Assembly: GCA_000149265.1 (NCBI GenBank)
Contig: CH003047.1
Location: 851,720-915,719 of the forward strand
DNA: 64,000 nucleotides
Direction: 5' to 3'
Source of the DNA: Ciona savignyi
Taxonomy: Eukaryota; Chordata; Ascidiacea; Phlebobranchia; Cionidae
Below are positions 1 to 14,000 of the stretch, piece after piece. Below the pieces are notes generated by a model. The model worked only from the letters and a program-made list of their open reading frames with translations. It did no database searches and had not been told where the DNA came from. The translations under genes and the position numbers were made by a program. Each line of letters opens with the position of its first letter. Within the stretch, counting starts at the first letter, position 1.

Positions 1-1787
1 GTGGCTCTACACAGCAGTGGTTTGTTTTGTGTAAATAAGACAGAATACTCAATCTGCCAGTTTAGTAATAAAAAAAGTGTTATCAGGTTATACCAGGATA
101 GTATATATTTACGTTTTAAGTGGAAAAAGTTAATGGCGAGCAATTGTCAGATTACTAAGGAAATTGTCAGATGTTAAGGTGTCGTTTTCACACGGGTAGC
201 CGTAAGATTACCTCGCGCCGATCGTCGGATTAAGGGAGCTCGGACACAACAAAGATGAAGCTCTAATCTACCAAGCTATTCGGTTATATTGAAAATCACC
301 TCAGGATATTAGATCAAATTTATTGTGTTAATTATGACAATGTATGTTAATGAAAACACTGCTACAATTTCACGTACTTCAACCGATAAACGATTATTAC
401 AAACTGACGTCCGCTAATTGCATTGCCCAAATAGTATGTCGACCAATTTTCGGATGTAGTTCGACGCTCAACCAATATGAAAACTGGACGGACGGTTAGT
501 ACATAAATTGGGCGCTTATCATACCATGTCCGGCCTCCAACTCGACCATTAACGTGTCCCTCGAAACGTTGGTTCAATGCGGCGTAGTAAAACGGTTTTC
601 GCAAATGTAAGTTTCAAATATATACATTTCAAAAAAAGGTCTGAGTGTTTTTATATGCTGAATATTAAAATATTCGTCGTTGCAACGCGCACAAACAAGA
701 GTAGCGTAACCAATGCCACAATATTTGATATATCAAGTTATATAATAATAAACAACGACAATTTTTTCCAAAATAATTGACTTTCCAGTCAATGCATGGA
801 ATAACACGACTCATCATTTTAAACGACGAAATCGAAGCATTTAGACCGCAATGTTAAACAATAAGCGGAGTTTGGGATTAAGTTTCATCTTATAGTTTGT
901 ACGATAACACATGTGATGGGTTAATAAAAACAGTGATCACTTTTTTGAAATAGTCAACCAAGTTTATTTCTTTCCGACAGTAGTGACAAACATCGTAGTT
1001 TATTCACTAAGATCCATTGTACTGAAGTTTACATGAGGATGTCAATCGTGCTCTATGCCTTTAGAGCACTTGATAGCGCTTCGGTGTTAGTTATGTAGCT
1101 TCCGTCAATGTACAATTCATCACAACTTGGTTCAACCGAATCTGCGAGATAATTTAGATTAATACTTAGTTTAGTTTATTTTTTCGCTCCTTCGTTACAA
1201 TAAAGAGGAATAAAACAGTAATTTTAAATTAAGGAGACAGGATAAAACGGCAAAACTACAGTAGTTAAAACACGTCAGTGGATAGACACATTACAAATTA
1301 AGGAAAAAAGACGTGGCCGTTAAACCTTACATTAATAAAAAAAAATTTTAACGAAACAAATTAAATCAAAATTAACTAATTAAATTTGATGTTATTTAAG
1401 TCTTGAGTATTGAGTACTTAAGTACAGGAACCATAAGGTTTAAGTTATTTTTAAAACTAACATTTCGACCAAATGGTTACATTTTACATTTCGACCAAAA
1501 CGTTACATTTCGACCAAATGGCTTGGTGGGTTAATGCGTCGCTTTCGAAACTAGCTTGACGGTTGTTTCCTTTAGAAAGGCCCTTAGCATACACCGCCTT
1601 AACGTGGTGCGCGACTAATAGGTTTTACTAAAATTAAAGGAACGCCTCAATCATGTACAATACACTACAACAGCTCTGATAAATCAGCGTTTTCCCATTC
1701 ACCTACATAAGCATGAATATCATACCCGATTCTAAGCTAGAAATTTATTGAAATGCTTGAAAACTTGCTAATTACAAATGTACTGGT
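1..1787. other. Non-genic start of window
   Basis: No supportable gene is seen. Bases about 130-255 carry a decayed piece of the dispersed SINE-like repeat described at 39687 (the block around 'cctcgcgcc...cgtcgg' is recognisable). Bases about 1447-1523 hold three copies of a short motif, TTACATTTCGACCAAA, with small spacers. An 80-codon open frame at 362-604 on the minus strand has no recognised domain and no splice context, so it is not called. Confidence 0.5.
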
Positions 1788-2017
1788 AGGATATTCATGT
1801 TGTAGGATAATTATGCTTTATGCCGTGAATGGAAAAACCAACGGGGTTAACACGCGGGCAATCGTCAGATCACCTCGCGCCCACCGTCGGGTTACCGGAA
1901 CTATTGTAGTATGTTGTATAATTGAGACATTCCTTCAATTTGCTAGAACCCATTAATCCGCTGGGTTTAGGCAAAGTCCGTTAAGTGCCTTGCTCAAGGA
2001 CACAACCGACTAGCTAG
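1788..2017 (+). mobile_element. SINE-like dispersed repeat, copy A
   Basis: This copy runs from 'ggatattcatg' through 'cctcgcgcccaccgtcggg' to 'caaggacacaaccgactagc'. The same order of blocks recurs at 14332, 39687 and, reversed, at 6019 and 42434. Its 3' end overlaps the end of the receptor gene on the other strand and appears to supply that gene's stop codon. The family is unnamed here; the tRNA-like or other origin of its head was not established. Confidence 0.7.
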
Positions 2018-5000
2018 TGCAATGCATTAAGATATTGCAGTGGTACACGTACATGTGTGATACAAAAGCACAAATATAACACTTTTTGGAGGTTCTTGAA
2101 ATATGAACATAACCATATTGACCTACATTACCTAATGAATAAATGTAATTTCCAGTTGAGATTGATGAATCTGTGCTTGATTTATCCAGCAAGTTCTATA
2201 AAGTACACACAATAAAAATAATTTTATTGTGCTCTTTGTATAGGAGATTAGGCATACCTAAGTTAGTGGTACCAACTTAGCTATATATTTTAATTCTATT
2301 CTGGCGGGTGGGGAAATCAACATTCAAGGATTTATACAGAAAAATAACTTGAAAAAGAAATTCAGTTTTTTTTGTGTTCACCACGATTGAAACATTGCTA
2401 AGTTTTGTTAAACCTTAAACCTCATTGGTTTCAGCAACACTCATCAAGTATCTTGTCAATGCCAACTACTAACAGATTTAAACCAACAACCTTTCGGCAG
2501 ATGTTTCAGACAGCATAAAATATACCAAAACCAATTTTATTTTAGCTTAGATGGCCAGAAGTATCGTGTAAACTTACAACATCAGTACTTATATAGTCCG
2601 ATATTTCTTCTACTGTCTTGTTATGGTTGAAATCTTTCAGCGACCGAGGCATTAGATGATCAATTTCATGTGAATTCTGCTGTTTATCACCGGTGTGATA
2701 GAAGTCATTAAAACATGATCATTTATCAACAACACTACATGCTAACAGTTGGGTCGCTTTAGCTGTTGCAGTGTATTGACTAATTAACACACTGAAATTT
2801 ATATGGACCTAGTGTATCCACTGAACTAAAACAATCTCTGTTAAGTACATTGCCTAGAACAGGGGTCGGCAACCTTTTCATAGTCGCGGGCCAAAACCAA
2901 ACTTAACATGATCTCGGCGGGCCGTAATAAATTTCTTAACTCCACATCAACTTTTCTACGTTTTGATAACATTTCAAGAATGCAAAATCAATTAGAAAAA
3001 TATATGTTTACTACCTAGTATTATCTATCGTACAGGACTTTAGTTAGTAAAGAACTTGATGCAAACACATGAAATAGCAAAAACGATGTCTGTTGTGTCA
3101 TAATGTTACATGTCATAATATGTGTCATGACGTCATAATATTACAATTGGATTGCTTCTACTCTCACTAATGCGCATGCCAACAAACACACTTATTGCTT
3201 TCTCTCAAAGCATTGTCTTTGTCTGCACGCACACATTCTCAGTAGACACGGTAAGGCGCATTTTTTATTATTGCCGCATAGATTGTTAAAATTCATTAAA
3301 ATCTAAGATTGCAGATGACACAGTGGGCCGTATTCTATAATACTTCAGTTAGATGTCTCGGGCCGGATGATTTTGCTAGGCGGGCCGGATGCGGCCCGCG
3401 GGGGCCGTAGGTTGCCGACCCCTGGCCTAGAAGCACAACTGTATCAGGATTAACTTGCATCAATACAAACATCCATTAATTGAACAAAATTACAAAAATA
3501 AACGAAAGAGTATCAACTATATGTCCAGCACCTTTTTTTGTATAAATAATTTAAATGTGTGTTATATGATTTTTGCAAGCAGAAATTTTCATATTACAGT
3601 GGAATCCCGCTTAACAGACCACTTATGGGACCGTCATCAAGCGGTCCCGTTAGCGAGGTGGTCGTGTTAGCGAATTTTGCTTTAAAGCAAGTTGTTGTCA
3701 TATGCAGCCAAAACGTATACCTTTTTACTAAATGACATTATTTTTTGCAAAATGATTTTAAACAACTGTAAGTTCTGAAGTTTATCTTATAAAATTCAAT
3801 TCTGTTCGCCACAATTTTCTTTGTGTGTGTGTACGCGCTTAAAAGAAATTTAAACTTATTATTTTGGTGACAAAAGCACATTATTGGGCACATGTGGTTG
3901 CTTTTGCGGAGTTAAATTTAAAGTTTTGGACCAAAATATGGCGGTCCTTGCCTGGAAACCGGGGTTGTCGTGTTATTGAAACAGAATGCAATGCATTACC
4001 ATATTAAATTATTTGGGACCACACTGAAGTGGTCTTGATAAAGAGGTGGTCGTGTTATCGAGGTGACCGTCAAGCAGGATTCACTGTATTTGTTTCTGCG
4101 AATTTTACATTCCTTACATGTTAAAATAGGGGCATTATGCAGACTGATTACTGATTTAAGTTGGGTTCCGTTTCCGGAGATTTGTCAAAATCGGTAATGG
4201 TCGTTTTTTTTGTTCCATTTTACATTCTTTATCAATTTCAGTTGATTTTAGGTGTTTTCCCAAATAAAGGTATTTAAGATATTTTGGGCATGAGTTATTT
4301 GATGACAGTGATAGACTCTACAAAACATTAATTTCCCTATCAGACGATATTCAATATTTGCAATTTTCTAATCCAAAAGAAAATACATGATACATCCATT
4401 ATCCTTGTTAATGACATTCAAAGCTTGAAAATATAGTAAACTATGCATGGACTTACTTGAGAAGCAATGGAGTTTAATTGGTTTTCGTTGGGATTCTTTT
4501 GGATGAGCTTAATAGGATCATATGATTCTTTGTGTTCATGTGGAAAGTAAACAGGCATAGGCAATCTCATATCCAGGTTCTGCGGAAATTGGGGTTTCAA
4601 AAATATCTTGGCATCTAAGTACATCAATCATTGGTTTCAACCTTCATTATGACCATTGACTACCTGATTGTGTGGCTGGGCAAGTCACTTTAGGGACGAC
4701 GCAGTAGATTTCATTGGGTCTGGATTTAGTCAATTTAAATTAGAGTTATGTTCAGAAAAAATGTAGACTATTCGTCTAAAAACCAGACACAGAGTGGAAA
4801 CCAGTTGTTAGGTAATTGGTTGTGCAAGGACAAGGTAATTATATTAAATGCATAAAATGTGTCAATGTCAACATGTACAACAACTTAAAATTGCTTCTTA
4901 ACACAGACTATGTCCACTAGGTAATCTCATGATTACCTATATCAGCAGGTCCTACTTTTACTTACAGGCCACTTCACAAAATCTTAACAGATTGCCGGCC

Positions 5001-8000
5001 ACAATAGATAAAAACAACAGATTTACAAAATTTTATAATTGAAATTGTTGCACAATAGCAAATATTAATTTAATTGCAAATCTTTGTCCGTACCCACCAA
5101 AACCTCTACCACACACTTTCTTTAGAATATTAAGTACTAACCGAGTCAAAATAGTGTGTACAGTAAAAACTTTTCAAACAAGACTTTTTGACCTTTAGTG
5201 TTCAGCTTTAACCAATTTTCCATCACCACACTTCTCAGACTATTTCACTACAAGCATTGCTACATTAGCCCACAATCATACACATACTATGAACTAATAC
5301 TTCACTGTTCAAACGCCATTACTCAAAAAACATTTGTGTGATGCAACGATGAATTCTTACAGCCATAATAAATTTACCCTGAAAAGCTGTGCTTAATTTG
5401 CAGGAGTATTGTGTCGATTAAAAGATACTATACTTGTTTGAAATAAATTTACAGATTGTAACATAAATGCAAATTAAATTATTACTGTGAAAGCTCGCGT
5501 GCCCCAAAATTTATACCCGAGATCCGCAGGCCTGTAGTTCGACCACGCTGACCTATATCATACCACTTTTCTTTATTTCACACATGTAAATAAAATTCAG
5601 TATTTCGAGTGACAGTAAATAACAAATTTACTTTAATTTAAAACTATGTTCACCAACCAATTCATGTGCAAGGTGAGGTTGTGGTACAGGGGGGCATATC
5701 ATATACTTGATCCGGTTCCATTGCCATTTACCCATTACACAGCAGAGAAACAATATAACCAGCAAGCTGATAACAGTGATTGGGAGGTAAAGCCTGAAAC
5801 ATAAACAAGGACCAAAATAATTAGTAAGTTTATAGAAGTTGCATAGGATAGGCGTTTTTTTATTCTTATGAATGGAATGTTAAAGGATTGATTGAATGAT
5901 TTCCTCATTCTTAGAATGTCCACTGTATTGTATATGTTTTAGACATTTTTGTAAACTGTTTTATTTCAACCTATTGATCCGACAAATTAGTTTAGTGGGC
6001 CTTTCGGGTTTAAAAACTGTCGCTAGATAGTCGGTTGTGTCCTTGGGCAAAGCACTTAATAGACATTTCCCTAACCCCATTAATCTGTATTATTGGTCCT
6101 ACTAAATTGAAGGAACGTGTAAATCATACACAACACACTGCAATAGCTTCGGTAACCCAATGGTGGACACGAGGTGATCTGACAATTGCCTGTGTGTAAA
6201 CTCCTTGGTTTTCCTACTCTAAAATAAATATTCGATCCTATCTATAAGTAAATGGGTTAAAACAATTCCCACCACATGTCTTATAACAAGGAAACTAGCC
6301 TCGCAACATTACTCGCTACAGCAGAAACTGTACTCTGCATAATTAAACAAATGTCATGTATTTCCACTTGTGTTTTATTAAGCTATTTGAGCGTAATATA
6401 TTTGCTATTAAGGCGACTTTCTAACATTAGATTGAGGCAACATAAATCACATGACCTATTGGTGAACATAACCACGCATAAAGTTAGCAGGGTAAAGATA
6501 CCTACAACTTACTTATTATCATTTTCTCGTGCTAAGTGAAGTTGTGCAGAGCAAGGTCCTTCGCCAAACGAGTTAACAGCAGATATTCGAACGTAATAAT
6601 TGGTAGCATGGTCCAAGTCTTCCAAATGCACAGTCATCTTAGCCCGACCCATCAGACTTTTAAGCGCTATAAATTGAATTATAAGGATATGAGTGTAATT
6701 CATACATTTAGGAGTTTCCATTTCACTGTACCTAATAGATATAGTTTCAATCTAGACATTCACAATGTACACCTGGATGTTCTAAAGTACCTATTTTAAT
6801 TACTATTTAACATTTCTTTTTAATTAACAGTAACTAATTGAAAAAATGAAATAGAGGTTAAAGGGGGGACATAGCCAATACCATGAAATCAATGCCTTGC
6901 TAAACTACTTCAATTATGTCCCAAATCCAGACTTGGAAAACTACAAAATTTTTAGCGTTTTAAATTTAGATTAGAATTAAAATTATAGCTACACAGTTTC
7001 TTTCCAAATTATAATATAATTAGAATTACTGAATTCGAAAAAAAATAGAAAATTAAATTCCGAATTGGAATGAAAAATAATAAATTTCAAGTTTAGTTTA
7101 TATCAAATCATAGGTTATTCTTATCAGAATAAGAATGGCAAATTCCCACTATACAGTTTGCATGCATTGCTTTTCCCTGTATAAGGGGTATTATAACTCG
7201 CTGAAAAACTCCATTAGACAAAGTACCATTTTCAGGAAAACCGAAAATAAGATTAGAATTAAAACTAAAGCATAGATACATTTCACAAATTAAATTAGAA
7301 TTTAATAACTGACATTTGGCTTTAATTAGTCTTAATAAGTCTAAAATGAACTAGAATTGTCTAGTTGTCTAAGTATGCCAGAATCATTCACAAGAGTAAA
7401 CAAACTTTATTTCAATCCAACTCTTGTTGTATAATGATGTGATACAGACCATTATGTTAACTCCACTCTAAACTGCAAAATTGTTTTTACCTGTGTCAGA
7501 AACATAGTTGTCCATTTGTGTTTTTAATTCAGTGTTACTAGCATTGATTGAAACTATTTTAATCGGATAACGGCAGGATTCTGCAAAGAAAAAATTCTGT
7601 AAACAAAGTTTGTTTAGTTTTTACAGCCAGATCCATTTTTCATAAACTGTTTAGTTCTTCTGTTTCCAAGACGATTCTTTAAACGATGAACGCTCACTTG
7701 ATTTTTCTCACTTGCTTTATCTTCAATTTTAAGTATATGCTGATTATTATTTTTTTAAGAGCAAATATTAAATTAACTAAACTAAAAAAGATTCCAGGAT
7801 CCATCCCAAGAAGACCACAATACCATTGGTATTCTGAGCTAAATGTTATTGATGATGTTGTCTTATTTATGCGGATAATAATGGGTATCCTATCCCACAA
7901 CTAAACACAGCACTTTGCTTAAACCACAAGTATGATGGGTGGGAAAAAACTGTACAAATGGCTTTATCTTAATTAAATCACTGCAAATGCTTATGTAACC

Positions 8001-11000
8001 GGAGGTAATTTATATAATCCTATGTGCCTAATAATTAATATTATGTAAACAGTAGTATAGCATAAATATTGTTGTGTAATATATTGGCAATGAAAAACCA
8101 ACAGGTAAATTCATTTAAGTGCCTACCAAGGACCCTAGCAACTGGCAACGAGGATGATTTTACAAAACCGTCTGTCGAACAGTCTACCTTAGAACAACTT
8201 ACAGACCTATTCCCTCAAACAAGCAAAACATTCTTACCAGAACAAGGTAATGTTTTTCTTTGTAGTAAATTTCCACAAGTTATACTGCTGAACAGGTAAA
8301 CTTGGTATTTCGTGATTGGTCCATTCAAATCTACCAATTTGACTGGTCTCCAAGAAACAGAGAATTCAGTTGAGGAGAACATTGTGTGATCAAGCATGTC
8401 TGGAGCGCCAGCGGGTGCTGTTGGGTTAATACAATGGTAAACTATTTTTGGAAGTTAAAAAGTTCAAAGACAAAAAAATTTATAGTAACAAAAGCATTTT
8501 TGCATAAACAAACACTTTGATTGGATTAGTACTTTGTAGATGTATTTTTGTTAAAATAAATAATGAATGAACAAAACAAAACTTTGTAATAATAGAAAAG
8601 TTGAAGCTTTACACCATATTAAAATGAATAGTTAGTATTTGATTAAAAATCATATGTTAAGGTACTCCTAGAAGTTTGAGATCATGTGGTTAATTCTTTA
8701 AATTGGTACAAGCTACAATCGTTATCTACCTTTGGTTGTAAAATAAACTCCACCACTGATAACACTGGTGGGTCCTTGGGCCGATTTATAAAGCAAACTC
8801 AATCCAAATTTATAAAGTTGACTTGACACAGCTGAGTGCGAAAAGCTGCATTTCATGTTTAATGCATCCCTCCTGCAAAATAGTGGTCAGCTGAGTAACC
8901 GGGAGGAAAGGTTATTGCACCTGAAACTTCGGATGCAGTTATCGGTTTTTATTAAAGTTTATCAACATGCGACGTGACTAGTAAAAGGCATCGATAACAA
9001 GTCTAGACCACGGAAAAGAGTGCTTGAACTCGAAATATTGGCTTGACAAGAATAACACCATAAAAAGGGAAATTAATGGGTTGTGAAAGAAGTTTTCATA
9101 AGATAGAGATGAATGACGTACAGGAAATAGGGCCAAAGTAACTCCCTAACCTTATTGAAATGTTAGGATCCTAGATAACAAACCAGGCTTTGTTAACAGA
9201 CTTCAGTGCCACAAGGCTTTTTAAACAAAACTATTAAATCTTTAAGTAAAAATCAATGTATACATCCAAATTTCTTGAGATAGCCAAAGTTGATTTAAAA
9301 CATAATGGTTCAACTTGTTTTAGAAAAATTAAAAAAAAATTAACTTTAAAGAAAATTTTAAAATTGTACCTTAGCAGGTGACATGCAGAAGCATGTATTG
9401 GGTGTTTCATCTTTTTTAACATCACTCCTTCATTATCACTGCAAATAATGAAACTATTAAGCAAAAAAGGTAAAGCACTTGACTTTAAAAATTAAACGCG
9501 GTAACTAGGCTTTTTGACTGAAGATAATTAATTATATAGATGTTAACAGCTTTAACATAATCATTTAATTACAAACCTGTAGATTTTTATATTCACATAA
9601 TTTTTTTTAATTTACATAAATTTTTCTTTTATGTAAATTTAAAATAACTTACCGTGAAAATAACATTGTTTCCATTTTATTTGGCTGTCTTTTATTCAAA
9701 CTAACAACTAAATGCTTGGAATTTTCAGTCTGTCTGTAAATGGTATGGCTGATATTAGTATCGTTAAATAACATCAAATAAAATTATGTATGAATATTGT
9801 TTTATCAGTATGGGGTGACCAAATAGAATTTTTGAGGAAGTTATTACCTGGTACAATTAACATGTACACATGCACATACAACACAATTTAAAAATTAAAA
9901 CAAATGAGGGGAAGTAAAAATATTATATAAAGGAGAACACTTGGCAACTAACTCTATATTTAAATTATTCTAGTAAAAATAGGCTCCACCAGAGACATTT
10001 TACTGTTTTATGATTTTCTTAATATTAAATGAATCACAGCACTGAATGTTACAAACACCTTAATTATCTAAATGAATGCAACATGTAAGTTTCTTTTTTC
10101 ACAGCATGATATTTATTCTATATCAATTTATGTTATCTCTGGTGGCAAAAAAAATAATATTCCTTTTTACCTTAAAGTCTCTTTAACATTGACAAACTTT
10201 TCAAAATTCTCAAAGTTTCCATCACTGATTCCGAATTTCCAGTAAAACACAACAACTTTAATACCATCCAAGTTAAACTGAAAATAAAGTTAAAATTAAT
10301 AAAATAAAATTATAAATATTTTGTGTCAAAAATGGTTGTTGTTATAATTTTTTTTTGTATTTAAAATGCTTTGTCCTGTGTCAATCAGATTTCCTATTTT
10401 GTGGTTTACTACTGTTTTTTCTCATACATCATACACATTTTATTTATAATCTTAAAAGCCCCTTACCCACTTATTGAGAGCCTCATACAAAATGTGGCAG
10501 TTAAATTCCAAATAATAAATTGTTTAATTTTGAATATTAATTAAATATTTTTTATGTGTGTTTAATATGATCAGCCTTTCTGTTTTATCAACCACATTCA
10601 TAACATAACATAAAGTTATACAAGTACCCCAACCTTTGAACCTGGGCGTTCCAAATTTTTGAACTTGAATGATATATTAGAAGTTGAGTTTGCAAAGGTT
10701 GATATTTTGACACTTGATTTGTCTGCCGTCAATCCGAAATCTAGAAAAAAACGTACAAAGTTTTTAGAAAAAAATTATAAATTAAATTTTTCAAAAAAAC
10801 ATGCACAAAACACATATATTGCTACAAAAAAGTTTTTAGACCTTAATTGCAATGATCGAGTGGATTTAATCAGATTATTTCTAATAAGAGCAATCTTACA
10901 TTTCAATCGCTTTGAAAAAATCTAAAACTCAAGTATTCTTTACTCCAATGGTACATTTTTTAAAAAGTTTTTAATTTTTTTAAATATATTGATAAATTAG

Positions 11001-14000
11001 AAAGTGGGATGAAACCCTCATGTAATAATAGATAACTGCTTAGATCTATGACGAAATAGCATTTGCCTTGAATAGATGTAATACTCTGATCCGATGATCC
11101 AATAATATTGGTGGATTGTGCTGATATTGAACAGGATGTGTTAAAATTGAATGAGTCATACCTGCGTTTAAAAGAGTTATTTGAAAAAACACAAAAATCA
11201 TACATAATTAGAGCTATTGATAATTCAAACATGTAAATTTATTTACCTAAAGCAACTGCCTGATAAGTTTAAACTGTCGGCTTGGTTTTCAGTCATCTGA
11301 AATGGCTGAAAAGTGAATTGTTATTATATCCGTTGATTTGTTGGATTCAAACAAAATAAAATAAAAATCTTACCAAGGAAAATATGAGAACTACAAAGTT
11401 GTTGGTCGTTTCCTTCATAGATCCTTCATCATTATCTGTAATAAATTTTATGAGAAACAACAAAATAAGAAAACAAGAAAGAACATTTGTAGTTATACAT
11501 AGGTACTGCATATAGTTTACTGTACTTACAAAATACAAATTTTAAATCAAAGCTAAGAAACAGATAAAAATTGGCAAATTTAAAAGTTGTGCTTAAAATA
11601 GACCATAATTATTTAAAGAATGTCAACATAAATACCGGCATGCCTCCATAGAATGAGTACTTGTGGCTTTGGTGGTATAACCTCAAGCGTTCTTATTGCT
11701 TTACTATAGGTATAAGCTCCATAGTAGGACTGGTCCCAAGAACTTACCACCAATCTAGCCCGGATTGCCACTGTTTTGTTGGGCTGAGCATTTTGAAGAT
11801 AAAAATTTTCACCCTATAAATAGATTAATAAAAATGAAACTTCTATTTGTGCCTTTGTTTCAATATTGTTTAGGAAAGTCCCAATTCAAGTATTAAACAA
11901 CATAAAACCAAACTATGCCCAAAAAGTGCTGTGTAGAAGAACATATAAAACTAGCATGTAGCATGAACATGCAACCTTTATACTGGTCGTTCATCACCCT
12001 GTGACTAAACCACTTATGTGGATAACTTAAAAATTAGGCTTATGTTGCTTATGTATCACAACCGGGAGTTTGACAGGGTTCAGTGAGATACCTGTCTTGT
12101 GAAGCACTGCTCGCCGAGGTGTGAATGGCTTATGTTTCTAAAAGTGCAAAACCAATTGTGCGCATACAGTATATAAGGCTTGTTCAGCTGCTCATTTAAC
12201 TAAGGTAAAAAATCTTCCTTGGTTGGCATTCAAACACTCAATGTTAGGCTATACAAACACCAACCATATACCGGTACTTATTGTACTCGAATTTAAAAAA
12301 AAATTAGTTGATCCTTATTTAATTCCTAACCTGGTAATATGATTGTTGATACACAACTGCATTTTTCCAGAAATCCAAATTTTCCGTTTCCCTCCGGTGT
12401 TTAAATGCAATTACAGGAAATTTCTTCCACTCATCAAAAAAGACTGAATTCTAAAATAAAAAAAGATTAATCAAGTTGCTAAAATGATTTCAGTGTGTAC
12501 ATAAGCCAAAGACACACAAACAAACCATGTGACAGTTGTTTTTTTTTTCAATCATTTAGCGATGATTATTAACTTTCTATTTATACAAGTAGGCAGCTTG
12601 AAGCTTACCGGAATATCCTTTTGTTGCTCCAACAAATGGTCTATTTCCACAACAGTATCATTTGTGTAGACAACTTCTACCTACACAAAAGTGGTTAAAA
12701 AGAAAATGAATAAAAATCTATGATTAACTTTACTTGGTATTCCACAAGAAAATGAACTGGTCTGGTAACCAGAATGGTAACCTCCATTTCAACGCTGTTT
12801 TTATCCCCCATATAGTGACATTCAGATAGTACTGCATTTGGTGCTTTAGGTATTACTGTAAAGCAAAAAAAAAACATTGTGAGATGTTAGAAAAAATGTA
12901 ACTTATAAAATGGGTAAAACCTAGTACTCAATACTAGATCTATTGAGTGCTGTGCAATCTATGCATTACGGAATTTATAACTGTTATGATCAATTAACTC
13001 ACGCTTAGATAAACAATTTTTTGGCTTAGTTGTTAGGCCAAATTTTGTTAATAAGAACATTGCTTCCAACTTTTATATTTAGGCGACCCATTAGGTTGAA
13101 GCAATGTAATTGCCTTAGGACTAGTAAGTGGCTTAAATATAAAGCTTGACACATTCTTCACTATAGAATTGTACCTTTGGCTTCGTAGTAAGAATATAAC
13201 AAAGTTGCCCCAAACTCATTCTTAGTGACAAGTTTAACGTCAAAAGAGCACGTGGACCAATGAGAACGTGTGTTCATTCGGCCACTTTGAATTTCGCACC
13301 ACGAATCATTATTACCCGTTGTGGAACACCCAAAGTAGATATCATTGCCACAACTGAAAAAAAATCATTTCAACAGGTTTAAGCTATAATCCAGAATACA
13401 ATAAAAAACAGTAAGAGTTTCACTTTTTAAATAAAAAATGGTTATCATAATGACAGAGGACTTGGTGAAAATACAAGGCTGTTTCCTGTTTCTAACAAGA
13501 ATTAGTGTGGATTCTAGAGAAACGATATTAAAAGTGTTGTGCGACATGTGAGAATATTTAGCTACTACACTAGGACGAGTGCGTCTAAGCGTCTTTACTG
13601 CAGAATAGCTTGGAGCGCTTGATCGCTATGGAAACCAATTCTAACCCTGTCCCAAGCACTGATCTTTACCCTAGCACTAACTTTACCCAAATTTTAACAT
13701 TAATATCAACTCTAGCAATTAGAGGTACGGGATGGAAACAGCCTAAATAATTTGTTCTCGGTGTTTTGTTTTTTTTTTCTGGGGAATTTCCCTGTAGTAA
13801 TTTAACTCAAAATTTCCCCTACACGTCCAATACGGTAAAATTTATTGTTTTCTGGGAATTTACCGGAAAACGGTTGAAGATAAAAAGCTCTCATATATAT
13901 ATATTTATATTAATCATATTAAACTTCATAAAACACGTTATTATTTGTTCCCGCGAGCCTCTAGGGAATTCCCCTAAGGTGATTAACGTAGAGGTTTTCC

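Noticed and set aside
362-604. Minus-strand 80-codon frame with a locally higher GC content
   Set aside because: No recognised domain, no splice borders fitting any neighbour, and too close to the window edge to test.
8069-8299. Plus-strand 76-codon frame that looks exon-like (LEQLTDLFPQTSKTFL)
   Set aside because: It overlaps in antisense the receptor exon 8238-8417, whose FNIII translation and splice phases are much better supported; no plus-strand partners were found.
10659-10925. Plus-strand 88-codon frame
   Set aside because: It lies antisense to receptor exon 10634-10740, is Lys/Asn-rich as expected of AT-rich chance frames, and has no domain.
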